This document shows, in pieces, positions 32,153-38,781 of a DNA stretch of 38,781 nt. Both the position numbers and the translations under genes were made by a program. Within the stretch, counting starts at the first letter, position 1. Each line of letters begins with the position of its first letter. The stretch covers positions 1 through 38,781 of the forward strand of contig NZ_JNLX01000068.1 in the NCBI RefSeq assembly GCF_000715495.1, in the 5' to 3' direction. This stretch comes from Hymenobacter sp. IS2118. GTDB lineage: Bacteria > Bacteroidota > Bacteroidia > Cytophagales > Hymenobacteraceae. The notes under the pieces were generated by a model, which worked only from the letters and a program-made list of their open reading frames with translations, searched no databases and was not told the origin of the DNA.

Positions 32153-32782
32153 ATGCGCCACATCACCGCCGCCGACATTAAGGCATTTGAGCGGATTTAC
32201 CGCCTGAACCTGGTCAATGGCCTGCCGGGCTTCAAACCGGCTAATCTTATCGGCACCGCGGCCCCCGACGGCGCCACCAACCTGGCCGTGTTCAGCTCGG
32301 CCCTGCACCTGGGGTCCGACCCGCCCCTGCTCGGCATCGTGACGCGGCCCACCACCGTGCCCCGCCACACCTACCAAAACCTGAAAAGCAGCGGCTGCTA
32401 CACCCTCAACCACGTGCCCGTGGCCCTGGCCGCTCAGGCCCACTACACCTCCGCCGATTTCGGCCCCGAGCTATCGGAGTTTGACGAATGCGGTTTCACG
32501 GCCGTTTACCGCGACGGTTTTCCGGCGCCCTACGTCGCCGAAAGCCCGCTCGGCATCGGGCTGCGGCTGCGCGAGGAGCTGTCGATTTCCAATGGCACCG
32601 TGCTGCTGGTGGGCACCGTGGAGCACGTGTACCTGCCCGAAGCCGGCCTGCGCGACGATGGCACGCTGGACCTCGTGGCCCTGGGCAACGCCTGCATCTC
32701 CGGCCTCGACGGCTACCACGAGGTGCGGCAGCCCGTGCGCTTCGGCTACGCGCGGCCGGGCCAGCCGCCGGTGGCGCAGTGA
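32153..32782 (+). CDS. Flavin reductase-like FMN-binding split-barrel protein
   Basis: The 209-residue product fits the flavin reductase family, in which FMN is bound in a split barrel and NAD(P)H reduces it or a partner. Segments such as NLIGTAAPDGATNLAVFSSALHLGSDPPLLGIVTRP and YTLNHVP are typical of the FMN-binding core, and TVLLVGTVEHVYLP matches the later strand. The start ATG 32153 lies just after the 60-aa frame. No partner monooxygenase is visible. The length is within the usual range. A terminator follows at 32944, shared with the convergent lipoprotein gene. The 213-base gap between them also holds a stray single arm of the GTCATGCTGAGC repeat at 32907-32923. Confidence 0.85.
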   Translation: MRHITAADIKAFERIYRLNLVNGLPGFKPANLIGTAAPDGATNLAVFSSALHLGSDPPLLGIVTRPTTVPRHTYQNLKSSGCYTLNHVPVALAAQAHYTSADFGPELSEFDECGFTAVYRDGFPAPYVAESPLGIGLRLREELSISNGTVLLVGTVEHVYLPEAGLRDDGTLDLVALGNACISGLDGYHEVRQPVRFGYARPGQPPVAQ

Positions 32783-32943
32783 GTTAGCAGGGCCGCCTTC
32801 GTTCCCTGATGCCGCTTAACGGTACGGCGAAAGAAACTTTTGCTTCGCCGCTTTGCGGCCCTGTTCCAATGAGGCTGTTCGGGTTAGCAAAAGCGTTGTT
32901 TAACGCGTTGCCATGCTGAGCTTCTTAAAACCCTTTAAACATC

Positions 32944-32982
32944 AAAAAAGCCCGCTTCGAAAATCACGAAGCGGGCTTTTTT
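32944..32982. terminator. Bidirectional terminator
   Basis: A perfect 16-bp stem (32944-32959 with 32967-32982), including A-run and T-run ends, with a 7-nt loop. It serves the convergent flavin reductase gene (+) and small lipoprotein gene (-), which ends 14 bases to its right. Confidence 0.88.
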
Positions 32983-32995
32983 CAACTTTCGGAAA

Positions 32996-33364
32996 TTATT
33001 TCGGCTGCGGCTTGTCGTTCTTATTGCCGTCGCCGTTGGTGGCGGTGCCTACGGGAGCCATTGTGCCGCTGGCCGACTGGGGCGCGGTAGCATTTTGCCC
33101 GGCCGGGGCCGAATTGAGCTGCTCCTGCACGGTACCGTTGGCAATGGCCGTGGCCGAGCCGACGCCAATGGGCGGCGTGGTTTCCTGCTTGTAATTGATG
33201 CTGTCACGGTTCACATCGACATTGCGCCAGCCGGGGGGGTTGTTGAAACCATGCCGGAACTGGGTGTTGACGCCAGGAGTCCACTGGTAGTCGCAGGACG
33301 AAAGGGAGCCAGCCAGGGCAGTGCCCAGCAGCAGGGCCAGGGCGGAACGGGAAGAAAGCTTCAT
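32996..33364 (-). CDS. Small lipoprotein, function unknown
   Basis: From ATG 33364 the 122-residue product has a lipoprotein signal (MKLSSRSALALLLGTALAGS then LSSC, Cys24). The mature part starts DYQWTPGVNTQFRHGFNNPPGWRNVDVNRDSINY, then becomes rich in Thr, Ala, Asn, Gly and Gln with KNDKPQPK at the end, which is probably disordered. I recognise no domain. A -7 box lies 24 bases upstream. It ends next to a strong terminator. The frame extends nine codons upstream (MSPNPKHFF), but the shorter start gives the better signal peptide. Confidence 0.75.
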   Translation of the reverse strand: MKLSSRSALALLLGTALAGSLSSCDYQWTPGVNTQFRHGFNNPPGWRNVDVNRDSINYKQETTPPIGVGSATAIANGTVQEQLNSAPAGQNATAPQSASGTMAPVGTATNGDGNKNDKPQPK

Positions 33365-33388
33365 GAAAAAGTGCTTGGGATTGGGACT

Positions 33389-33396
33389 CAAATGTA
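33389..33396 (-). promoter_or_regulatory. -7 box (TACATTTG) for the small lipoprotein gene
   Basis: On the minus strand TACATTTG matches TAnnTTTG exactly and lies 24 bases before the ATG at 33364. No -33 element is evident. Confidence 0.5.
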
Positions 33397-33500
33397 CGGC
33401 GATTTCGAGGAGAAGGGTGCATAGCTGGTCACGCTGCTGGCGGCACAGTGCGCGGCCCCGGCATTAATTTAGCAGTTCACCCCCACTGTATTTCACCATC

Positions 33501-34694
33501 ATGTCAGATTCCGACCCCAACCAGCCTTCTCGTTTTCGGCGTGCCCTGGGGGCCGTGGGGCGGGCGGCCCTGCTGCCGGTGCGGGGCGCAAGCTACCTCG
33601 TGCGCTCGGGCCGGGCCCACCAGCACTTTTTTTTGCCGGTGCTGAACGGGGCGCTGGGCGACCAGCTGGCGGCCCGCTACGACCCCCGCGCCATCCGGAT
33701 GAGCTTCCGGCGGGGCGGGCACGACGTAGCCGTGGCCGACCTGCGCCTGAGCGAGCCGCACCAAAAAACGGTCGTCTTCGTGCACGGCCTCATGGGCGAC
33801 GAGCACATTTGGCAGACCGGCTTTCAGGACGAGCCCGGCAGCCGGCGCTACGGCCCGCGCCTGGCCGAGGAAGCCCACGTGCGGTCCCTCTATCTCCGCT
33901 TCAACTCGGGCCTGCACCTCTCCGAAAACGGCCGGGAGCTCAGTCGTCTGCTCACCGAGCTGGTCGAAACCTACCCCGATGCCGTGGGCGCGCTCGTGCT
34001 GGTAGGGCACAGCATGGGCGGGCTCATCATCCGCTCGGCCGGACATTATGCTTCGCTTAATGAAAAATTAAAAATTAAAAAAGAAGAATCAGACATCAAC
34101 GCAGGCCAAGTTCCTTCTAAGGATGAGCTATTTTCCGATAGGGTACCAGACGACCCGTTTTTAATTTTTAATTCCCAATTTTTAATTAACAAAGCTTCTT
34201 GGCTGGCGCATTTGCGGTCAATTTTCCTGTTGGGCACGCCCAACGACGGCTCGTGGCTGGAGCAAAACTCCCACCTCACGGCGCGCCTGCTGCACCGCAT
34301 CAACCTCTTTCCCACCCGGTTTCTGAGCAAGGCGCTCAACCAGCGCAGCAACGGCATCAAGGACCTGCGCTACTCTATATTGGTGGATGAGGACTGGCAG
34401 GACGCGCACGCCGACGACCTTACGCCCCCGCGCACGGCGGTACCGCCCCTGCCGGGCGTGCAATATCATATTTTGATGGGCGCCTGGCTGCATACGTCGC
34501 GGCCCTCGGCGCTGCGCGAGTATTTTGGCGATGGGCTGGTGGGCCAGGGCAGTGCCCGCGGCCACGCCACCTTTGGCGATGAGGCCAGCCTGCCGGCGGG
34601 GGCCAATGTGCGCACGGCCGTGTTCAGCCAGCAGCACCACGGCGGCCTGCTCACCCACCCGGAGGTATTTCAGTACCTCAAGCAGTGGGCGTAG
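33501..34694 (+). CDS. Alpha/beta hydrolase (lipase/esterase-like) with an in-frame repeat insertion
   Basis: The 397-residue product has the oxyanion motif VFVHGLMGDEHIW (about residues 92-104) and the nucleophile elbow GHSMGG with Ser171. A late DGLVGQGSAR block may give the Asp, and FSQQHHGGLLTHPEVF the His. It resembles PGAP1/lipase-like esterases; substrate unknown. No signal peptide is visible, so it is probably cytoplasmic or membrane-associated through the Ala/Val/Leu-rich N-terminus. Between RSAGHYASL and SWLAHLRSIFLLGTPNDGS it carries about 45 extra residues rich in Lys, Asn, Phe and Ile (residues 187-229). They are encoded by an AT-rich heptad-repeat element in frame, unlike the GC-rich DNA around it. 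The core motifs on both sides are intact, so the enzyme may still work. Confidence 0.87.
   Translation: MSDSDPNQPSRFRRALGAVGRAALLPVRGASYLVRSGRAHQHFFLPVLNGALGDQLAARYDPRAIRMSFRRGGHDVAVADLRLSEPHQKTVVFVHGLMGDEHIWQTGFQDEPGSRRYGPRLAEEAHVRSLYLRFNSGLHLSENGRELSRLLTELVETYPDAVGALVLVGHSMGGLIIRSAGHYASLNEKLKIKKEESDINAGQVPSKDELFSDRVPDDPFLIFNSQFLINKASWLAHLRSIFLLGTPNDGSWLEQNSHLTARLLHRINLFPTRFLSKALNQRSNGIKDLRYSILVDEDWQDAHADDLTPPRTAVPPLPGVQYHILMGAWLHTSRPSALREYFGDGLVGQGSARGHATFGDEASLPAGANVRTAVFSQQHHGGLLTHPEVFQYLKQWA
34059..34187. repeat. Paired heptad-repeat element 3, in frame inside the alpha/beta hydrolase
   Basis: The left arm 34059-34093 is five 7-bp units: AATGAAA, AATTAAA, AATTAAA, AAAGAAG, AATCAGA. The right arm 34153-34187, read on the minus strand, is AATTAAA, AATTGGG, AATTAAA, AATTAAA, AACGGGT. 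The arms contain a perfect 16-bp inverted match (34066-34081 with 34158-34173). The 59-base centre encodes a mixed peptide (INAGQVPSKDELFSDRVPDD). Length and phase keep the reading frame. Layout equals that of elements 1 and 2. Confidence 0.8.
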
Positions 34695-34703
34695 CTTTTT
34701 TTA

Positions 34704-34732
34704 GCTGCAAGCCTTTGGCAGGTTGCAAGCTA
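34704..34732. repeat. Imperfect palindrome after the alpha/beta hydrolase
   Basis: AGCTGCAAGCCT and AGGTTGCAAGCT are 5 bases apart and pair with small bulges. A T-run precedes it on the plus strand, so it would suit a minus-strand terminator better than a plus-strand one. The rest of 34695-34968 (274 bases) shows no gene or clear promoter. Confidence 0.4.
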
Positions 34733-34968
34733 TTGCTCGAAGCGGCTTTCCAGATAGATTTTTCGTCGCCTTCTGCGGTGAGACACGAATCTGCCAAAGT
34801 AGAATTAACTTCTGTGGTTTGGAGCCGACGTCTATCCTGCTCCCAATGAGGGCAAAGATTTTGCTACCCTGGCCCATCGCTCATCTATTCAGGGCCCGGC
34901 CGGGAGCAAATTCCCTATTGATTGTTAACTACCGAAACACCCAAGGCGCCCTCGCTTCTTAGATTCTC

Positions 34969-35385
34969 ATGTCCTCAACGGCTCCCGATACCATCTTTTT
35001 TGATGGGGTGTGCAACCTCTGCAACGGCTTTGTGCAGTTCGTTATTCGCCACGACCCGACGTGCCGCTTCCGCTTCGCGGCCTTGCAGAGCGAAGCCGGC
35101 CAGCGCCTGCTGGCGGCCCAAGGACTGGCCAGCGCGGCCCTGGCCGCCGCGCCCGAATCGGTGCTGCTGCTCAGCGGGGGCCGGCTCTACTCGCATTCGA
35201 CGGCGGTACTACGCATTGCGCGGGCGCTGGGCGGAGCGTGGCGGCTGGCGGGCCTGGGCTGGGTGCTGCCCCGCCCCTGGCGCGACGCGCTTTACCGCGT
35301 GGTGGCCCGCAACCGCTACCGCTGGTTTGGCCGGCAGGAAAGCTGCTGGCTGCCTACGCCGGAGCTGAAAGCGCGGTTTCTGTAG
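34969..35385 (+). CDS. DCC family thiol-disulfide oxidoreductase (DUF393, YuxK-like)
   Basis: The 138-residue product begins with the family motif FFDGVCNLCNGFVQFVIRHD (residues 10-29), a DxxCxxC redox pair at Cys15 and Cys18. HSTAVLRIARALGG and the C-terminal YRVVARNRYRWFGRQESC block are also typical. Members have a thioredoxin-like fold and unknown partners. No signal peptide, so it is probably cytoplasmic or membrane-associated. The ATG at 34969 is set just before the motif. It is convergent with the beta-lactamase-like gene; only 30 bases lie between the stops and no clear terminator is visible there. Confidence 0.92.
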   Translation: MSSTAPDTIFFDGVCNLCNGFVQFVIRHDPTCRFRFAALQSEAGQRLLAAQGLASAALAAAPESVLLLSGGRLYSHSTAVLRIARALGGAWRLAGLGWVLPRPWRDALYRVVARNRYRWFGRQESCWLPTPELKARFL

Positions 35386-35415
35386 CGGGAGTTTTGCGCT
35401 ATTCGGGTGAAGGCG

Positions 35416-36678
35416 TTATTTTTTCCTGGTTTCTGCGCGCAGTTTCTGCCGGCATTCGGCTTGGTACACGCGCAGGCCCAGGTCGCGCAGAAAGGGGAAT
35501 CCGATGGTATCGTACTCGTATTGGTCGTCGTTGAGCACGCCGTTGGCATTCACGTAAATCACCGCGCTGAGGAGAAATTCGACGCCCTTGGCTTCGTCGA
35601 TGATGTAGGCGTTGTCGATGAGAAAACCGTAGGCCTGCCCTATTTTATTGTACACGCGCACGCCGGGCGGCAACGGCGTGGTGCCCCCGCCGCCCAGCAA
35701 AAACTTGGTGTAGGTGTCGGGATAATGAGCGGCATCGTAGCGCGGATGCACGCTTTCGCGCGGCAGCTGCGACAGGGCCTGGCGCAGCAAAGCGTAGTCG
35801 TCGGGGGCCAGCCGGAGGCGCTGGCGGGGCGGCCCGGTTTCCGGGAAAAGCACTGCCCGAAGCATTCGCTGGAGGTCGGGTAGCGGAAACGTGTTTTTCT
35901 GGCTGAAATCCAACGGACTGTTCACCAGCTGTTCTCCGCTCAGGTGCGCCCGGCCAATGCTGCCTTGCCGTAGTAGGGCCTTGGGCCAGGCACCGCCGTA
36001 ATAGGCCGCAGCCTGACGGTAGAGCACCTGCGTAGCGGCCGTATCGGCAAAAAAGGCAACGGGGTTGGTATGCCGGCTGCCCGGCTCCTGGTCGCCCACG
36101 GAAAGGCGGTGCACGAGCCGGCTATGGCGCAAGCCCAGCCGGGCCAACCCGGCATTTAGCTCGGCCGGGCCCACGAATTCATACAGCCGGTTGTAGGCGT
36201 CGTTATCACTCACTATTAGTGCTTTACGCACGTAATTTGCAATATTTGGGCGCCCACTGGCTGCGCTGGCATCGCGCCGCACCGCCGTCTGCCCCGCAAA
36301 CGCCGAGTCGGTCAGCATCGGGGATTCGGGGCGCAGGTTGGGAACCTGGGCGCGCAACGCCCGGAGCTTTTCGAGAGCCAGTGCCGCGGCGGCCAGCTTC
36401 ACGGCACTGGCCGGGTAGAAATATTCGCGGGGCCGCAGCCGGTAGCCATAGCTGCGAAAATGGGGGCGGCCCGCCGCATCGCGCCGCACGCGGGTGTACA
36501 GAATCTGGAGGCGGTAAGCTGCGGGATGGGCCAGCACGCGGCTCAGCCCCGCGGTGTCGTGGCGCAGGGTTTGGCGCAGGGCGTTGGCAAAAAGCTGGGC
36601 CCTTACGTGTTTAGTTCCGGCCAGCAGCAAGGCCGCTATTAAGAGGACAAGCACCCTGATTTGCGCTAAAAAAGCCAT
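35416..36678 (-). CDS. Class A beta-lactamase-like serine hydrolase, secreted
   Basis: From ATG 36678 the 420-residue product has a signal peptide (hydrophobic residues 9-20, then KHVRAQ). Class A-type motifs are present in order: YPASAVK (Ser91, Lys94), VSDNDAYN (Ser157, Asp158, Asn159) and YNKIGQAYG (Lys345) in place of KTG. The gap between SDN and the KTG position is long, about 186 residues, so it is not a typical antibiotic beta-lactamase; it may be a peptidase-type relative. No Glu166-type omega-loop motif was recognised. The -7 box TACTTTTG ends four bases before the ATG, suggesting a leaderless mRNA. The frame extends to 36723 but that part lies upstream of the promoter box. Confidence 0.88.
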   Translation of the reverse strand: MAFLAQIRVLVLLIAALLLAGTKHVRAQLFANALRQTLRHDTAGLSRVLAHPAAYRLQILYTRVRRDAAGRPHFRSYGYRLRPREYFYPASAVKLAAAALALEKLRALRAQVPNLRPESPMLTDSAFAGQTAVRRDASAASGRPNIANYVRKALIVSDNDAYNRLYEFVGPAELNAGLARLGLRHSRLVHRLSVGDQEPGSRHTNPVAFFADTAATQVLYRQAAAYYGGAWPKALLRQGSIGRAHLSGEQLVNSPLDFSQKNTFPLPDLQRMLRAVLFPETGPPRQRLRLAPDDYALLRQALSQLPRESVHPRYDAAHYPDTYTKFLLGGGGTTPLPPGVRVYNKIGQAYGFLIDNAYIIDEAKGVEFLLSAVIYVNANGVLNDDQYEYDTIGFPFLRDLGLRVYQAECRQKLRAETRKK

Positions 36679-36682
36679 CCGA

Positions 36683-36690
36683 CAAAAGTA
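36683..36690 (-). promoter_or_regulatory. -7 box (TACTTTTG) for the class A-like gene
   Basis: On the minus strand TACTTTTG matches TAnnTTTG and is followed by four bases and the ATG at 36678. The spacing is the same as that in front of the binding-lipoprotein gene at 5.9 kb. Confidence 0.6.
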
Positions 36691-36710
36691 ATCGTTCTGC
36701 TCTCGGCTCT

Positions 36711-36833
36711 TTCGGAGTTGCATTCCGAAATTGGCCCGGTAGCGGAGTTACACTCCGCGCTGGCGGGAGTAACGCGTTGGAACTGCAAGTTCCCGGCCCG
36801 ATGGGCTTTCGGAGTGCAACTCCGAAAGCCCAT
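36711..36833. repeat. Array of four small hairpins sharing a GGA...GCA...TCC design
   Basis: Four palindromes occur in 123 bases: TTCGGA...TCCGAA at 36711-36729, GCGGAGT-TAC-ACTCCGC at 36742-36758, GGAACT-GCA-AGTTCC at 36779-36793, and a 15-bp stem with a GCA loop at 36801-36833. Three have triloops. They fill the gap between the class A-like gene and the Imm26-like gene, which is otherwise empty. Confidence 0.75.
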
Positions 36834-36865
36834 TACTGGGAAAGCTCACAAATGCGAATGTGCTT

Positions 36866-37516
36866 TTACAAAACGTATCCCTCCTCACCTTGTTGGCGTG
36901 CTCGGCCGTACAAATGCTTTGGTATCGAATTAGCCAATGGCCGACTACCGTAAATGCTATATACATACTCATAATCTGGGTCGCTTAAATCAAAATATTC
37001 AGCCACGTTCAGTCCTTCATTAATCATTAAACACATCGTTGTGGCTGTTTCAATCATATCCGCATTTTTTGCTGACAGTGACTCTAAGTGAGCAACATTT
37101 GGTATTGCGGTTTCCAAGAGTGGACCAAGAGCTACGTTCTGCGTGTAAAAAGTATTACCTGATTTTGGCTGCCTGGGAGTAGACATTCGGTCTGCAATGG
37201 CATATTCTGGCACACGAAAATCAGGCAATAGGCCATCTTCGGGAAGAATCGGAAGCTCTCCCACAATCTGCCACCGCTGCTCCCGTAGTATGGGCAAGCG
37301 CCCGGCCAGAAGAATAGGCTGCATGAGGTAATCATTCAAATAAGAAGTGCTTATTTGTTCGTCCACTGACGAGCGATAATCGAAAATTTTAATCAGGTCA
37401 GGGTACGAGTTATTGCCCGCTACGTTGAGTATGTTGATGTACTTAGCGTATGCAAATCCCCTGTTGCAAGAGAGTGGGACACGTAGGATGTGACCAGATT
37501 TGAGTCTTTCTGCCAT
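36866..37516 (-). CDS. Imm26-like immunity protein candidate
   Basis: The ATG at 37516 opens a 216-residue frame in DNA visibly richer in A and T than the rest of the window, with codons unlike its neighbours. The opening RLKSGHILRVPLSCNRGFAYAKYINIL...LIKIFDYRSSVDE and the later REQRWQIVGELPILPEDGLLPDFRVPEY resemble immunity protein 26 of polymorphic toxin systems; this is recalled family knowledge, not searched. No signal peptide, so it would be cytoplasmic. No toxin gene is next to it: one side is the hairpin array, the other is an IS3 element starting only 14 bases before the ATG. That insertion may have removed its promoter or its partner. Foreign origin is likely. Confidence 0.55.
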   Translation of the reverse strand: MAERLKSGHILRVPLSCNRGFAYAKYINILNVAGNNSYPDLIKIFDYRSSVDEQISTSYLNDYLMQPILLAGRLPILREQRWQIVGELPILPEDGLLPDFRVPEYAIADRMSTPRQPKSGNTFYTQNVALGPLLETAIPNVAHLESLSAKNADMIETATTMCLMINEGLNVAEYFDLSDPDYEYVYSIYGSRPLANSIPKHLYGRARQQGEEGYVL

Positions 37517-37581
37517 GAATTAGGGGTGTTTGAGGTGGTCGGGTCAAACAGGAGAGAATTGGGTGCTAACTTCCCGAACCC

Positions 37582-37869
37582 ATGGAAAAAGCTCCTCCTA
37601 CGAAACGGCCGCGTTATGATGCGGCCTTCCGCGCCGAAGCCCTGCGGCTGGCCAGCGAAAGCCGCTCCACGCTGGCCGCCGCCCGCGCCCTGAATATCGA
37701 CGCCAAGCGGATTTATGCCTGGCAGAAAGCGGCCCAGCAGCCCTTGCCCGCCGACCCGGCCGAGGCCACCGAAGTGCGGGCGCTGCGCGTCGCCAACAAA
37801 CGGCTGGCGCAGGAGCTCGATATTTTAAAAAAAGCCATCGCCATCTTCTCGCATCCCCCGACCCAGTGA
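37582..37869 (+). CDS. IS3 transposase OrfA (helix-turn-helix)
   Basis: The 95-residue product, YDAAFRAEALRLASESRSTLAAARALNIDAKRIYAWQKA, has the helix-turn-helix typical of OrfA, followed by a leucine-zipper-like stretch (VRALRVANKRLAQELDILKKAIAIF). It binds the IS ends. Near its end a run of seven A (37827-37833) before GCC is a likely -1 slippage site; the -1 frame is open from there into OrfB, so a fused OrfAB transposase can be made. Its stop overlaps the GTG of OrfB by four bases (GTGA). Confidence 0.93.
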   Translation: MEKAPPTKRPRYDAAFRAEALRLASESRSTLAAARALNIDAKRIYAWQKAAQQPLPADPAEATEVRALRVANKRLAQELDILKKAIAIFSHPPTQ

Positions 37870-38768
37870 GTACGCTGCAATTCATTGACCAGCAGCGGCC
37901 TTTTTACCCGATCCAGCAACTTTGCCAGGTGCTGGACGTGGTACCCAGCCGCTACTACGCCTGGCGGCACCGGCAGGCGGCCGGGGCCGTGGGCAGGGCC
38001 GAACCGGCCTGGGAAACGGAAATGATGGCGGTTTTTGACTACCACAAACGCCGCTACGGCACGCGTCGGCTCCGGGTTGAGTTGCGGGAAAAGGGCCATC
38101 GGGTAGGCCGCCAGGCCCTGCGCATGGGGCTGCGCCGCCACGGGCGCAAGGCCTTGCAGCCCAAGTCCTTCGTTCCGTGCACCACCGATTCGACCCACGG
38201 GCAGCGCTGTGCCCCCAATTTGCTGCTTGACCAGCCGCGTCCCACCCAGGCCAACCGGGTGTGGGTGAGCGACATCACCTACCTGCCGCTAGCCAACGGG
38301 ACCTGGGCTTACCTGTGTGCCTTTCAGGACGTGTGCACCAAGCACGTGGTGGGCTGGCAGGTGCGCGCCGACATGCCCGAAGCGCTGGTCACCAGCGCCT
38401 TACAGCGGGCGCTGCTGGCCCAGCGGCCCACCCCCGGCCTCATCGTCCATTCCGACCGGGGCGGGCAATACGTGGGCAACGCTTACAAGGCTGTGCTGCG
38501 CGACGCCCAGGCCCAGCTCTCCCACAGCCGACGCGGCGAGTGCTACGACAACGCCCAGGCGGAAAGCCTGTGGTCGCGCCTCAAAACCGAGGAGCTCGAA
38601 GCCCGTGACTGGCCTGTCTTCGCCGACCTAGCCGATGCCCAGGCCAGCGTCGCCGACTATTTTGACTACTACAACCATGAGCGTCGCCACTCCAGCATTG
38701 GCTATCAGAAGCCGTACCAGTTTCATCAACAGCACCTTAACAACATCACCCAATTCTCTCCTGCTTAA
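37866..38768 (+). CDS. IS3 transposase OrfB (DDE integrase domain)
   Basis: The 300-residue product has the HTH_21-like region (FDYHKRRYGTRRLRVEL) and the rve integrase core with the DDE triad: Asp in WVSDITYLP, Asp in VHSDRGGQYVGN, and Glu in NAQAESLWSRLKTEE, followed by YFDYYNHERRHSSIGYQKP. It starts at GTG 37866 if made alone; the fused OrfAB made by frameshift is the usual active form in the family. The stop lies inside the right terminal repeat. The gene looks intact, so the element may be active. Confidence 0.95.
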   Translation: MSTLQFIDQQRPFYPIQQLCQVLDVVPSRYYAWRHRQAAGAVGRAEPAWETEMMAVFDYHKRRYGTRRLRVELREKGHRVGRQALRMGLRRHGRKALQPKSFVPCTTDSTHGQRCAPNLLLDQPRPTQANRVWVSDITYLPLANGTWAYLCAFQDVCTKHVVGWQVRADMPEALVTSALQRALLAQRPTPGLIVHSDRGGQYVGNAYKAVLRDAQAQLSHSRRGECYDNAQAESLWSRLKTEELEARDWPVFADLADAQASVADYFDYYNHERRHSSIGYQKPYQFHQQHLNNITQFSPA

Positions 38769-38781
38769 CTAGACCACCTCA

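Larger units (their letters stand above)
37531..38781 (+). mobile_element. Complete IS3-family insertion sequence (1251 bp)
   Basis: The terminal inverted repeats are 37531-37565 and 38747-38781, matching at 31 of 35 positions by eye, with TGAGGTGG...CCACCTCA ends (TG...CA, as in IS3). Two overlapping transposase genes lie inside. The right end coincides with the last base of the window, so a target duplication cannot be checked; the left flank is TGTT. Its left end is 14 bases from the Imm26-like start codon. Confidence 0.93.

Noticed and set aside
35416..36678. True antibiotic-resistance class A beta-lactamase
   Set aside because: The KTG position reads NKIG, the distance from SDN to this motif is much too long, and no omega-loop Glu motif is recognised.

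Overview
This is chromosomal DNA from a GC-rich Bacteroidota. The gene set, the base composition and the repeats look most like Hymenobacter or a close Cytophagales relative; that genus call is from memory of the families and was not tested. Supporting signs are several TAnnTTTG-type -7 promoter boxes, few visible Shine-Dalgarno sites, frequent GTG/TTG starts, and a NagZ-like glycosidase fused to a beta-lactamase-fold domain. I see no tRNA, rRNA, CRISPR array or prophage.

Layout. 1-5.9 kb (minus strand): a secreted metzincin protease cut by the left edge, lpxB, queD, a FecCD-type permease and its binding lipoprotein. 5.97-8.5 kb (plus): rfaD and an FAD/NAD(P)-binding protein. 8.5-11.8 kb (minus): a small unknown protein, an MDR oxidoreductase, a rhomboid protease and a one-TM protein that shares the rhomboid's N-terminal motif. 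11.95-19.75 kb (plus): a small acidic protein, a DigH/YngK-like glycosyl hydrolase, trehalase, anmK, a NagX-like acyltransferase and proC. 19.97-24.98 kb (minus): an acyl-CoA ligase and the NagZ/beta-lactamase fusion. 25.15-32.8 kb (plus): DUF885 lipoprotein, serine hydrolase, POT peptide transporter, M28 peptidase, a tiny membrane protein and a flavin reductase. 33-36.7 kb: small lipoprotein (-), alpha/beta hydrolase (+), DCC thiol oxidoreductase (+), class A beta-lactamase-like protein (-). 36.9-38.8 kb: an AT-richer Imm26-like gene (-) beside a complete IS3-family element whose last base is the last base of the window.

How genes may work together. lpxB and rfaD build the outer-membrane lipid A/core. 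The DigH-like hydrolase, NagZ fusion, AnmK and NagX-like protein match steps of peptidoglycan turnover and amino-sugar salvage. DUF885, the serine hydrolase, POT transporter and M28 peptidase look like a peptide-scavenging group.

The most unusual content is repetitive. (1) Quasi-palindromic elements made of about five 7-bp units on one strand facing four or five on the other: two fill the spacers of the permease-queD-lpxB run and a third sits in frame inside the alpha/beta hydrolase gene. A related one-armed array of five 8-bp units sits in frame in the binding-lipoprotein gene. (2) Three inverted copies of a repeat starting GTCATGCTGAGC. (3) A 102-bp MITE with perfect 14-bp ends and an 8-bp target duplication. 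(4) An array of four triloop hairpins. (5) Two long inverted repeats. The seven-base elements are the best candidate here for something undescribed.
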